Shown here piece by piece: positions 22,035 to 31,347 of a stretch of DNA of 64,000 nt. The notes under the pieces are model-generated. The model made no database searches. It saw only the letters and a program-made list of their open reading frames with translations, and was not told where the DNA came from. A program made the translations under genes and the position numbers. The DNA is from Thiomicrorhabdus sp. ZW0627 (GTDB lineage Bacteria > Pseudomonadota > Gammaproteobacteria > Thiomicrospirales > Thiomicrospiraceae). The stretch spans positions 75,084-139,083 of the forward strand of contig NZ_JARUQR010000006.1 in NCBI RefSeq assembly GCF_029767005.1. The letters are read 5' to 3'. How positions within the stretch are numbered: position 1 is the first letter of the stretch; every line of letters begins with the position of its first letter.

Positions 22035-22062
22035 ATTGTAGCTATCTAATGTTAGGTGTCAA
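22035..22062 (-). promoter_or_regulatory. Sigma-70 promoter of groESL
   Basis: Minus strand TTGACA, 16-base spacer, TACAAT; the start point would fall in the left part of CIRCE. The leader to groES is about 120 bases. Confidence 0.85.
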
Positions 22063-22257
22063 CTTATATAAGGACTTTAAATACAAATTCAAGCACCTAC
22101 TGATTTTTTGTCTCTATTCCTGCTTTCTAAGTAAATAATCTGAAGAAGAAGACATTTTTATGAGCTCCGCCCAATACACCAAACACATACTTATGAATGC
22201 ATAATCTTATTTAATAACAATAAGTTGTAAACATTTAGTCAGCATTACTCAATACTT

Positions 22258-22297
22258 TTGTAACTCAAATGCAACATTAAAAATGCCTTATATAAGG
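22258..22297 (+). promoter_or_regulatory. Candidate Pho box and promoter of pstS
   Basis: TTGTAAC-TCAA-ATGCAAC has the 7-4-7 layout of a PhoB half-site pair (consensus CTGTCAT/CTGTAAC). It is followed after about 12 bases by TATATA inside the palindrome CCTTATATAAGG (22286-22297). The match is partial. It lies in the 488-base gap 21910-22397 between groES and pstS, whose left part holds CIRCE and the groESL promoter. Confidence 0.4.
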
Positions 22298-22397
22298 TGT
22301 TAGTTTTTAACACTGCAACACAAGATTCACAGTACGGAATTGGAGTCGACTGACGACTTTCAATATGTATTTTTTAAAATGTTCTTAGGAGTTTGAC

Positions 22398-23390
22398 ATG
22401 AAGAAACTATTGTCTGTGATCGCTTTATCAGCGAGCATGACCACAACTGCGTTTGCTTCAACTATTGAAGGTACTGGCGCATCATTCCCTTATCCGGTTT
22501 ATAAAGCCTGGATCTCAAGTTACTACAACGCTACCGGTAATAAGGTGAACTACTCGCCGACAGGTTCTGGAACCGGTATTAAAGAAATTTCCGCTCGCCA
22601 CGTTAACTTTGGCGGTAGCGATAAACCACTAAAGCCATCCGAACTGAAAAAAGCGGGGTTAGACATGTTTCCAACTGTCGTTGGAGCCATCACTTTCTCT
22701 TACAACCTACCTGGTGTCGATAACCTGAAGCTATCTGAAAAATCAATTTCAGGTATCGTGCTAGGTGACATCAAGTACTGGGATGACGCTTCTTTGAAAG
22801 CAGACAATCCAAATGCGAACTTACCACATGAGAAAATCCTTTTCGTTCACCGTTCTGACAAGTCTGGTACAACATTCAACTTCACTTATTACCTGTCGAA
22901 AATGAACAAGACATGGAATAAAAATTTCGGTGCGAAAAAAGCCGTCAACTGGCCAATGGAAAACCATATTGCCGGTAAAGGTAACTTCGGTGTTGCTACT
23001 GCCATCGAAACCAACAAGTTCTCAATTGGGTATGTCGATTATGCCGATGCCAAGAAAAACGGTCTAAAAATGGCTAGCGTTCAAGGTCATGGTGGCAAAT
23101 ATTTCGATCCAACCCCAGCTAACTTTGTCAGTGCGGCAGGTCATGCTGACTTGGATCCTAAGAAAGACTTTTACTCAATCATCGCTTATCCAGACAATGC
23201 ATACCCAATGGTCGCAGCGACTTTCATCCTATTGCCTGAGGGTTCAAAAATGAACAAGCAAACTGCTGAGTTCTTTGATTATGCGTACAAAAATGGCGAT
23301 AAAGCCGCATCTGACCTAGGTTACGTGCCGCTTCCTTCAAGTGTAAAAGACAAAATCCGTGCTTATTGGACTGCTAAAGGCATCCTATAA
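22398..23390 (+). CDS. pstS: Phosphate ABC transporter substrate-binding protein PstS
   Basis: Periplasmic phosphate receptor of the high-affinity PstSCAB importer. 330 aa. Signal peptide MKKLLSVIALSASMTTTAFA, then STIEGTGASFPYPVYKAWIS. Phosphate-contact segments: SPTGSGTGIKEI, FGGSDKPL and HRSDKSGTTFNFTYYL. SD AGGAG six bases before ATG. Downstream hairpins before pstC may raise PstS output over the membrane subunits. The gene is more AT-rich than the flanking housekeeping genes. Confidence 0.97.
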   Translation: MKKLLSVIALSASMTTTAFASTIEGTGASFPYPVYKAWISSYYNATGNKVNYSPTGSGTGIKEISARHVNFGGSDKPLKPSELKKAGLDMFPTVVGAITFSYNLPGVDNLKLSEKSISGIVLGDIKYWDDASLKADNPNANLPHEKILFVHRSDKSGTTFNFTYYLSKMNKTWNKNFGAKKAVNWPMENHIAGKGNFGVATAIETNKFSIGYVDYADAKKNGLKMASVQGHGGKYFDPTPANFVSAAGHADLDPKKDFYSIIAYPDNAYPMVAATFILLPEGSKMNKQTAEFFDYAYKNGDKAASDLGYVPLPSSVKDKIRAYWTAKGIL

Positions 23391-23403
23391 ATAAGGATTA
23401 TCA

Positions 23404-23475
23404 CCTGGCATCTATTAGAAATTAGGTGCCGGGCTTAAAACTCTTATAAAAGACAGACTGTTACTTTTTTATAAG
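23404..23475 (+). other. Two hairpins between pstS and pstC
   Basis: CCTGGCA/TGCCGGG (23404-23433, with one G-U pair) and CTTATAAAA/TTTTATAAG (23443-23475). The second has T residues in its right arm only. Likely a leaky terminator or 3' end protector giving excess PstS mRNA. Confidence 0.5.
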
Positions 23476-23523
23476 CGTTTTAATCTAAGGGCTTTTTCAT
23501 AACAACAAATAAGTATTCTAACA

Positions 23524-24573
23524 ATGGAAAAAATCTTTGCGAGGCTATCCCAAATCAGTGCCAGTCTGGTTTTTCTCGTTCTTATCGGCACAATGGTTAC
23601 CCTCTATATTGCAGCGAAACCTGCTATTGAAGAGTTTGGCGCCTATTTCATGATCGATTCTCGATGGGCTGTGGACGTCCCGACTGAATCCACAACAACA
23701 AACCCCAACTCTACCGAACAAAACGAGACCTCTGATTCGCCGTCGTCAACAGCCTCAACAGAAGACATGGAGCTGGACAATGGTATCAATGTCGGTGACG
23801 AAGATATCAACATTGGCGATGAAGACATTAATGTCGGAGGGGAAGATGACATCAACATGGGAGGCGACGAAGACATCGCAGCCACCACAGAAGTTTATGG
23901 CGGTGCCATAGCGATCGTGGGAACCGTGTTCTCGACCATTATCGCCCTACTGTTCGCCATTCCCCTAGCGATGGGGATCGCGATATTTCTATCAGAAATT
24001 GCCGGTCCGGCGGTAGCCAAACCGGTTGGCATTGCCATTGAGTTACTGGCCGCAATTCCAAGTATCATTTACGGCATGTGGGGGCTTTTCTACTTTGGGC
24101 CTTTTATCGCCTCGCTGCTTGGCGGACATTCCGTTTCTTTGTTGATTGCCGGCCTGGTGCTGGGCGTGATGATCATCCCATTTATGGCGGCTTTAAGCCG
24201 TGACGCCATCAACACCACGCCTGACGTATTAAAAGAGGCGGCCTACGCGGTTGGAGCGACTAAGTTTGAAGTAATAAAAGACATCATCTTCCCTTATGCC
24301 AAAGCTGGAATTATCGGTTCTATCATCATCTCACTGGGTAGAGCCTTAGGGGAAACCATGGCGGTAGCTTTTGTAATTGGCGGCGTTTTTGCCTATGCCG
24401 ACTCGATCACAGCCCCAACCAATTCGATCCCTGTGGTACTGGCCAACAATTTCTCTGAATCCAGCGGCATAAGTTTATCCTCGCTGTTTTATTTATCGCT
24501 CATTCTGTTTGTTGTCAGCTTCATCATCATCTTCACTGCAAAACATTACTTCTTAAGAAGAGAGAAAATCTAA
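23524..24573 (+). CDS. pstC: Phosphate ABC transporter permease PstC with acidic periplasmic insertion
   Basis: Membrane subunit of PstSCAB. 349 aa, ~30-50 longer than usual. TM1 is at ~11-31. Residues ~52-121 form a Ser/Thr/Glu/Asp-rich insertion ending in four tandem units of the form I-N-x-G-(D/G)-(E/D)-D (87-117). The normal permease core resumes at VYGGAIAIVGTVFSTIIALL and includes the EAA-type loop DVLKEAAYAVGATKFEVIKD. The insertion lies between TM1 and TM2, so it should face the periplasm and PstS. There is no clear SD before ATG 23524. Confidence 0.94.
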   Translation: MEKIFARLSQISASLVFLVLIGTMVTLYIAAKPAIEEFGAYFMIDSRWAVDVPTESTTTNPNSTEQNETSDSPSSTASTEDMELDNGINVGDEDINIGDEDINVGGEDDINMGGDEDIAATTEVYGGAIAIVGTVFSTIIALLFAIPLAMGIAIFLSEIAGPAVAKPVGIAIELLAAIPSIIYGMWGLFYFGPFIASLLGGHSVSLLIAGLVLGVMIIPFMAALSRDAINTTPDVLKEAAYAVGATKFEVIKDIIFPYAKAGIIGSIIISLGRALGETMAVAFVIGGVFAYADSITAPTNSIPVVLANNFSESSGISLSSLFYLSLILFVVSFIIIFTAKHYFLRREKI

Positions 24574-25382
24574 TGCGCCTTCTTATCAATAAAATCGTTC
24601 TGGGTTTATGTTCGCTAGCGGCACTGGTCGGCTTAGTTTTTCTCGGTTGGATTTTGACCACCTTGATCATTAAAGGCACCGAAGCGCTGTCGCCATATAT
24701 CTTTACGAATGACCTGATTAACAACGGGATACGAAACCTGTTGGTCGGCCAATTCATGCTTGCTGGAATCGCCACTGTTTTTGGCATACCGATCGGTATT
24801 ATGGCGGGGATTTATCTGCAAGAATATGGCAACGGCACCAAATACGCCGAATTCATCAGAGACCTTTCCGACATCATGATTTCAGCGCCATCGATTGTAA
24901 TCGGTACATTTGTATACGCCATTATTGTCATACCGACCGGACATACCTCGGGCTGGGCAGGCATCTTCGCCCTATTTATCATGATGCTGCCGATTGTCGT
25001 GCGTGCTACCGACGATATGCTGAGCTTGGTTCCTACAGAATTACGCGAAGCCGGTATTGCGATCGGCGCACCTAAGTACCATGTCATCACCCATATCATT
25101 TTACGCGCGGCGAAAGTCGGCATTGTCACCGGTTTGATTCTGGCTTTTGCTCGCGTGGTAGGCGAGACCGCCCCACTGCTCTACACCAGCGGATCAAGCG
25201 TTTACTGGTCGCACGACTTGAGCGAGACTTTCCCATCCATCACCGTATCCATCTACAATCTGGCCACCATGCCAGATGAAAAGATGGTGCAACTGGCTTG
25301 GGCCGCTGCGCTCGTATTGACCTTTGCTGTGCTATTACTGAACCTGCTAGGCCGCTTTGTCATTCGTGAAAAACATCATTAA
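24573..25382 (+). CDS. pstA: Phosphate ABC transporter permease PstA
   Basis: Second membrane subunit, 269 aa, with six predicted helices. The EAA loop LREAGIAIGAPKYHVITHI and the conserved RVVGETAPLLYTSGS are seen. The ATG overlaps the pstC stop by one base (TAATG), so the permeases are translationally coupled. Normal length, without an insertion comparable to PstC. Confidence 0.96.
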   Translation: MRLLINKIVLGLCSLAALVGLVFLGWILTTLIIKGTEALSPYIFTNDLINNGIRNLLVGQFMLAGIATVFGIPIGIMAGIYLQEYGNGTKYAEFIRDLSDIMISAPSIVIGTFVYAIIVIPTGHTSGWAGIFALFIMMLPIVVRATDDMLSLVPTELREAGIAIGAPKYHVITHIILRAAKVGIVTGLILAFARVVGETAPLLYTSGSSVYWSHDLSETFPSITVSIYNLATMPDEKMVQLAWAAALVLTFAVLLLNLLGRFVIREKHH

Positions 25383-25399
25383 ACAGATAGGCACTCAAC

Positions 25400-26191
25400 A
25401 TGAAAGACTTTAACAACATTATGGAAATTCAAGATTTCAGTTTCACATATCCGAAATCCCAGAATCCGGCATTAAGAAATGTAACCTTACCTATCCGAGA
25501 AAATCACATTACGGCATTGATCGGACCGAGTGGCTGCGGTAAATCCACATTGTTGCGCTCAATGAACCGCATCCACGACATCTATAAAGGTTGCCAGTAT
25601 CAAGGACAGATCAAACTCAAAGCGGAGGACGGCACCGCGTCCAATATACTGGATATCCAGAAAGAGAACGGTTTCATCAAGCTTCGTCAAAAGGTCGGAA
25701 TGATTTTTCAAAAGCCCACGCCGTTTCCAATGAGCATCTATGAAAATATCGCTTATGGCTTGAGAATTTCCGGTATCAAAAGCCGATATAACATCGAAGA
25801 GATTGTCGAAAGCTCACTTCGCGAAGCCGCACTTTGGGATGAAGTCAAAGACCGACTTCATCAAGATGCACGAAGACTTTCGGGCGGGCAACAACAACGC
25901 CTGTGCATTGCCAGGGTTGTTGCCCTCAAGCCCGAACTGATGCTTTTGGATGAACCCACCTCGGCACTTGATCCGATTTCGACAGGTGCGATTGAGGAGA
26001 TGATTCTACAACTCAAAGAGCACTACAGCATTGCTATCGTCACACATAACATGCTACAGGCATCTCGAATTTCGGATTACACCGGGTTCATGTATCTAGG
26101 CGATTTAGTCGAATTCAATGAAACAGATACAATTTTTCTTAATCCGGAAAAAGAACAGACCGATCGTTATATCACCGGAAAATTTGGTTAA
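25400..26191 (+). CDS. pstB: Phosphate ABC transporter ATP-binding protein PstB
   Basis: Cytoplasmic ATPase of the importer, 263 aa. Walker [11 protein letters not shown]-loop [20 protein letters not shown], signature [15 protein letters not shown], Walker [14 protein letters not shown] and the switch His in VTHNMLQA. 17 bases after pstA. No phoU, phoB or phoR follows; the next gene is on the other strand. Confidence 0.97.
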   Translation: MKDFNNIMEIQDFSFTYPKSQNPALRNVTLPIRENHITALIGPSGCGKSTLLRSMNRIHDIYKGCQYQGQIKLKAEDGTASNILDIQKENGFIKLRQKVGMIFQKPTPFPMSIYENIAYGLRISGIKSRYNIEEIVESSLREAALWDEVKDRLHQDARRLSGGQQQRLCIARVVALKPELMLLDEPTSALDPISTGAIEEMILQLKEHYSIAIVTHNMLQASRISDYTGFMYLGDLVEFNETDTIFLNPEKEQTDRYITGKFG

Positions 26192-26242
26192 AAGGTAGCC
26201 CGCAAAGAGAAATGAAAAAAGAAGAGGGGTAATACATTGGAG

Positions 26243-26273
26243 CCAATCTCAACCACTTGTGTGGCGAGATTGG
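26243..26273. other. Hairpin between pstB and proB
   Basis: CCAATCTC-AA-CCAC, loop TTGT, GTGG-C-GAGATTGG. The stem is strong but no T-run follows on either strand; it probably marks the 3' ends of two converging transcripts, perhaps by factor-dependent termination. Confidence 0.5.
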
Positions 26274-26285
26274 AGGAACGACCAT

Positions 26286-27410
26286 TTACTTTGTCAGTAC
26301 CAAATTATCTCGATGGATAATCGACTCATCCGCGATAAATCCTAGAATCGATTCAATTTGCTGACTTGGCTTGCCGATAATCTTCTGGCTTTCCACCGCT
26401 GAATAATTTGCCAGACCGCGAGCGATCTCCGCACCTCTCTCATCGACACAAACCACCATCTCTCCTCGCTGGAAATCACCATCTACCGCCTTGACGCCGA
26501 TCGGCAACAGGCTTTTACCCGAATTTTTCAACACCTGCACCGCGCCGTCATCCAGAATGACCTTTCCTTTTGCCTGTAAATGCCCCGCCAACCATTGCTG
26601 ACGGGCGGTCAAGGGCTCCAGATCCGGAACCAACAAAGTTCCCAGATCTTCGCCGGACAACAGGCGAGGCAACACATCCGGCTCTCTTCCGGACGCAATC
26701 AACGTCGCCGTACCGGAACGAGCTGCACGCTTGGCGGCCATAACTTTGGTATACATACCGCCTTTACCAAGCGCACCACCTGTCGGACTGGCCATCTCCT
26801 CGATATCCTTACGGCTCACCTGAGCTTGGCTGATCAGTTTTGCATTCGGGTTTTCGCGTGGATTGTCGTCATAAAGCCCCTGCTGATCCGTCATGATCAC
26901 AAGCACATCGGCACCAATCAGGTTGGCTGTCAGCGCCGCTAAAGTATCGTTATCTCCAAAGCAGATCTCATCGGTCACGACCGTATCGTTTTCGTTGATA
27001 ACCGGAATCACTCCATAAGAAAGTAGAGTCTGTACGGTGCTTTTGATATTCAAATAGCGCTTACGGCTGGAAAGATCATCGTGCGTCATCAGAATCTGCG
27101 CGGTATGAATGTCATACTTTGCGAACTCAGATTCATAGGCCTGCACCAAGCCCATCTGACCGACAGCGGCGGCGGCTTGCAGCTCATGCAGCGCTGACGG
27201 ACGGGTCTGCCAACCTAAACGCTGCATCCCTTCCGCAACCGAACCGGAAGAAACAATCACCACTTCAATACCCTGATCGCGCAAAGCAACCATCTGCTTT
27301 ACCCACTTCTGCAACGCAGGTAGATTCAATCCCTGACCGTCATTGGTCAACAACGCACTACCAATTTTGATAACCCAGCGTTTACTCTGACTTAATTTAG
27401 AACGTTCCAT
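26286..27410 (-). CDS. proB: Glutamate 5-kinase
   Basis: First committed step of proline synthesis. 374 aa: an amino acid kinase domain ([74 protein letters not shown]) and a C-terminal PUA domain from about residue 280. The last gene of the rplU-rpmA-obgE-proB run common in gammaproteobacteria, 24 bases after obgE. proA is not present. Confidence 0.96.
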   Translation of the reverse strand: MERSKLSQSKRWVIKIGSALLTNDGQGLNLPALQKWVKQMVALRDQGIEVVIVSSGSVAEGMQRLGWQTRPSALHELQAAAAVGQMGLVQAYESEFAKYDIHTAQILMTHDDLSSRKRYLNIKSTVQTLLSYGVIPVINENDTVVTDEICFGDNDTLAALTANLIGADVLVIMTDQQGLYDDNPRENPNAKLISQAQVSRKDIEEMASPTGGALGKGGMYTKVMAAKRAARSGTATLIASGREPDVLPRLLSGEDLGTLLVPDLEPLTARQQWLAGHLQAKGKVILDDGAVQVLKNSGKSLLPIGVKAVDGDFQRGEMVVCVDERGAEIARGLANYSAVESQKIIGKPSQQIESILGFIADESIIHRDNLVLTK

Positions 27411-27434
27411 TCACTTCAACTCTAAACAGACCTG

Positions 27435-28508
<1,074 letters not shown>

Positions 28509-28607
28509 TCATCCTTCTGATTCAATGGATACGTAAATAAATTATCGGCAATTTTATCATTAGCCAAAAATAAACCGTCAATTAATTCAACGGACTGAAA
28601 CAAAAAA

Positions 28608-28629
28608 CGCCCCGACAAAGCGGGGCGTT
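28608..28629 (-). terminator. Intrinsic terminator after rpmA
   Basis: On the minus strand CGCCCCGC-TTTGT-CGGGGCG followed by TTTTTTG, about 35 bases after the rpmA stop. Confidence 0.9.
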
Positions 28630-28661
28630 TCACAATCAATTATGAGAAAAAGTATTAAAAC

Positions 28662-28919
28662 TTATTCTGCAACAATTGTTACATAGGTACGTACTGGCTT
28701 ACCTTTAGAAACAAAAGCAACTTGACCGTCCGCTTTTGCAAATAAAGTATCATCCTTACCGCGACCAACATTCACACCTGCGTGGAACTTTGTACCACGC
28801 TGACGAACGATAATGCTACCCGCTGAAACTACTTCACCACCAAAACGCTTTACACCTAAGCGTTTGGCGTTGGAGTCGCGACCGTTTTTAGTACTACCTG
28901 CAGCCTTCTTATGAGCCAT
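28662..28919 (-). CDS. rpmA: 50S ribosomal protein L27
   Basis: 85 aa. The N-terminus [21 protein letters not shown] reaches the peptidyl-transferase centre in known structures; there is no Firmicute-type cleavable extension. Follows rplU after 67 bases. Confidence 0.98.
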   Translation of the reverse strand: MAHKKAAGSTKNGRDSNAKRLGVKRFGGEVVSAGSIIVRQRGTKFHAGVNVGRGKDDTLFAKADGQVAFVSKGKPVRTYVTIVAE

Positions 28920-28986
28920 GGTATTATCCTTCTGTTAACAGTGTTACCCCCTACTCAGAAGTAACCCCTGTTTTAGATTCACATTA

Positions 28987-29301
28987 TTAAGCTGAAATCT
29001 TACCGATTTTAACTTCAGTATAGTTTTGACGGTGGCCTTGCTTCGTCTTAGATCGGTTCTTACGACGGCGGAACTTGATGATGGTAACTTTTTTACCACG
29101 ACCGTTTGATTCAACAGTCGCTGTTACTTTCGCACCTTCAACAACAGGCGTACCAACTTTGATATCAGCGCCTTCACCAACCATCAATACTTCGTCAAAT
29201 TCAACCGCATCACCCGCTTCTGCATTCAAAGACTCAATGCGTAGTACTTGACCTTCACGAACTCGATATTGCTTACCACCGGTTTTAATTACCGCGTACA
29301 T
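28987..29301 (-). CDS. rplU: 50S ribosomal protein L21
   Basis: 104 aa, [20 protein letters not shown] start and [20 protein letters not shown] near the end. First gene of the rplU-rpmA pair. Its leader contains a small GCCG/CGGC hairpin (about 29339-29353) that may serve autoregulation. Confidence 0.98.
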   Translation of the reverse strand: MYAVIKTGGKQYRVREGQVLRIESLNAEAGDAVEFDEVLMVGEGADIKVGTPVVEGAKVTATVESNGRGKKVTIIKFRRRKNRSKTKQGHRQNYTEVKIGKISA

Positions 29302-29361
29302 GGAACTTCTCCCGGATTCAAAAATTCTTTTTCAATAGCCGACAACTTCGGCAAAGGCGGA

Positions 29362-29390
29362 ATTATATAGCTTTTTAAAACACAGGTCAA
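29362..29390 (-). promoter_or_regulatory. Sigma-70 promoter of rplU
   Basis: Minus strand TTGACC, 17-base spacer, TATAAT, about 60 bases from the rplU start. It lies in the 315-base divergent gap 29302-29616, which also holds the ispB promoter and no gene. Confidence 0.8.
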
Positions 29391-29539
29391 AGTTATTTAT
29401 CAAAATATTCGATAAAAATACCCCGTCCTATTAGCGAGCCCTGAAACAGCTACTCTCCTGCACAGTACGACCGAGAAGAACTTGTCGCAAGTACAGGCCA
29501 GAATTCTGATTCTGAACGCTTTAAAAGCCTGTAATTATA

Positions 29540-29569
29540 TTGGCATCGCTGCGTAAATCATACTAGAAT
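29540..29569 (+). promoter_or_regulatory. Sigma-70 promoter of ispB
   Basis: TTGGCA, 18-base spacer, TAGAAT, about 48 bases before the ispB ATG. Confidence 0.65.
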
Positions 29570-29616
29570 ATCGGCTTTCTATTCATTGGTAAAACCAACG
29601 AAGCGGCCGACTCATT

Positions 29617-30582
29617 ATGACATTATCAGATATCCAAAAACTCATTCAAGATGACATTCAGGCAACCGATGCCTTGATTCTGGAACGCCTAGCTTCAGAC
29701 GTCGTTTTGATCAACCAGATCGGCCACTACATCGTCAACAGCGGCGGCAAACGCCTGCGCCCCCTACTTGTTTTACTCAGCGCGAAAGCTTGTGGTTACG
29801 AAGGCACCGACCACCGTCTCATGGCAGCGGTCATTGAATTCATTCACACGTCAACCCTGCTTCACGACGATGTCGTAGATGAATCCGATACGCGCCGCGG
29901 CAACAAAACCGCCAATGAAGTATGGGGCAATGCTGCCAGCGTTCTTGTCGGAGACTTTTTGTATTCGCGCTCGTTTGAAATGATGGTAGAACCTGGCATC
30001 ATGAAAATTATGGAAGTCATGTCGGAAGCGACCAACGTCATTGCCGCAGGAGAAGTTCTACAACTACTAAACTGTCACGATGCCGACACGACTCAAGAAC
30101 GGTATTTGGAAGTCATTCACCGTAAAACGGCCAAGCTATTTGAAGCCGCCACCCAAATGGGACCAATACTGGCAGAAAAACCGGAACTGGAAGAAGCGTT
30201 TGTGCTTTACGGACGTCATATCGGCGCCGCATTCCAGCTCATAGACGACGCGCTCGACTACATGGCCGACGAAACCGAACTGGGCAAAAACATTGGCGAT
30301 GACTTGGCGGAAGGAAAACCAACACTTCCCCTGATTTATGTCTTGGAAAATGGCAATGAAGCCGAAAAAGATATTATCCGCCGTGCAATCGAATCTGAAG
30401 GAATTGCACTGCTTAAAGAGGTGACTGAAATCATTCAACACTCGGGCGCGATCGAATATACCACCCGTCTTGCAGCAGCAGAAGCTGAAAAAGCCAAGCA
30501 AGCATTGGATGTTTTAAACAACAGTCCGATCAAAGAAGCATTGCTTTCTTTGGCGGACTTAGCGGTCAATCGAACTCACTAA
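29617..30582 (+). CDS. ispB: Octaprenyl diphosphate synthase
   Basis: Long-chain trans-prenyltransferase making the ubiquinone side chain. 321 aa. FARM motif LLHDDVVDESDTRRG and SARM motif QLIDDALDY, with GGKRLRPLLVLL near the N-terminus. The C8 product is inferred from position (divergent to rplU, as for ispB in related genomes) and not from a diagnostic residue. A good SD is not obvious. Confidence 0.92.
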   Translation: MTLSDIQKLIQDDIQATDALILERLASDVVLINQIGHYIVNSGGKRLRPLLVLLSAKACGYEGTDHRLMAAVIEFIHTSTLLHDDVVDESDTRRGNKTANEVWGNAASVLVGDFLYSRSFEMMVEPGIMKIMEVMSEATNVIAAGEVLQLLNCHDADTTQERYLEVIHRKTAKLFEAATQMGPILAEKPELEEAFVLYGRHIGAAFQLIDDALDYMADETELGKNIGDDLAEGKPTLPLIYVLENGNEAEKDIIRRAIESEGIALLKEVTEIIQHSGAIEYTTRLAAAEAEKAKQALDVLNNSPIKEALLSLADLAVNRTH

Positions 30583-30603
30583 CTGACGTCTCCGCTACCG
30601 TAA

Positions 30604-31203
30604 TTACGTCCGAACCCGGCCCTTCAACTTCTTCATGGCGCTTGCCATCTGCTCTTCCAGCTTGATCGATTCCTGTTCGGCGATCTTAGCCTCCAGCACC
30701 TGCTTTTCCTGGTCCTGATACAGCTTGTAAAGATCCAAATTGCGAAGATGGGTTTTACTCCAATCCACACGTCGTACCAACCATTGAATGATAAAACGGA
30801 TTACGTGACATTCGTCGTAGGCCTGATAAAGAATCTCAGGCTTGGCATTATAGCCGTGAACCCGCTCCACGATAATCAATTGCAAATCATTATGCGGTTT
30901 GATTCGAACAAATCCACTGTCTCGCTCATCAAAGCTTGTACTGTAGTAAATACGCACAACCTTATCCATACTAAAAACAGCTTTTGACAAAATCGTCGAT
31001 TCCGGACGACCACTCAAGCCCACCGTATGAATGAAAATGTTTTGCGTCATAATTCGTCTAAAGAAAATTTCCACCTCTTCAAACGGCACTTCTTTGACTG
31101 CAAGCTGCCTCCGTTCCTCTTCCCGCTTAAGCGTACCAGAGCGTCTTTCCAACTGTTTGAAAAAATATCTTAACGACGGACTGACAGAATTACGTTCTTT
31201 CAT
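30604..31203 (-). CDS. Uncharacterised 199 aa cytoplasmic protein
   Basis: Family not recognised. It has no signal peptide or membrane segment. The N-terminal ~40 residues are basic (KQLERRSGTLKREEERRQLA). A mixed alpha/beta core (~45-150) contains NIFIHTVGLSGRPESTILSK, DERDSGFVRIKPHNDLQLII and the aromatic-rich FIIQWLVRRVDW. The C-terminus (~155-199) is a charged helix or coiled coil ending KKLKGRVRT. It converges with ispB (21-base gap) and stands alone downstream of the GGDEF-EAL terminator. Coding quality is convincing. Confidence 0.7.
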   Translation of the reverse strand: MKERNSVSPSLRYFFKQLERRSGTLKREEERRQLAVKEVPFEEVEIFFRRIMTQNIFIHTVGLSGRPESTILSKAVFSMDKVVRIYYSTSFDERDSGFVRIKPHNDLQLIIVERVHGYNAKPEILYQAYDECHVIRFIIQWLVRRVDWSKTHLRNLDLYKLYQDQEKQVLEAKIAEQESIKLEEQMASAMKKLKGRVRT

Positions 31204-31302
31204 AGCGAATACCTCTAAACAAGGTATCGACCAAAAACCTAATTCATGAAGAGTAAACGTGAAAAAAATTTGCCTTCACGCTAAAAGAACAAACAAAACA
31301 AA

Positions 31303-31325
31303 AAAGGCCTGCTATAAGCAGGCCT
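31303..31325 (-). terminator. Intrinsic terminator of the sensory operon
   Basis: On the minus strand AAGGCCTGC-TTATA-GCAGGCCTT, followed by TTTTGTTTTG, 22 bases after the GGDEF-EAL stop. The stem is built from two near-copies of CAGGCCTG. Confidence 0.9.
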
Positions 31326-31347
31326 TCTCAGTTTCTTAATTTTATGA

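Noticed and set aside
23780..23880. Short direct repeats as a CRISPR-like or mobile array
   Set aside because: They are in frame inside pstC and encode an acidic protein repeat.
26243..26273. Intrinsic terminator of pstB or proB
   Set aside because: Strong stem but no T-tract on either strand; kept only as a hairpin.
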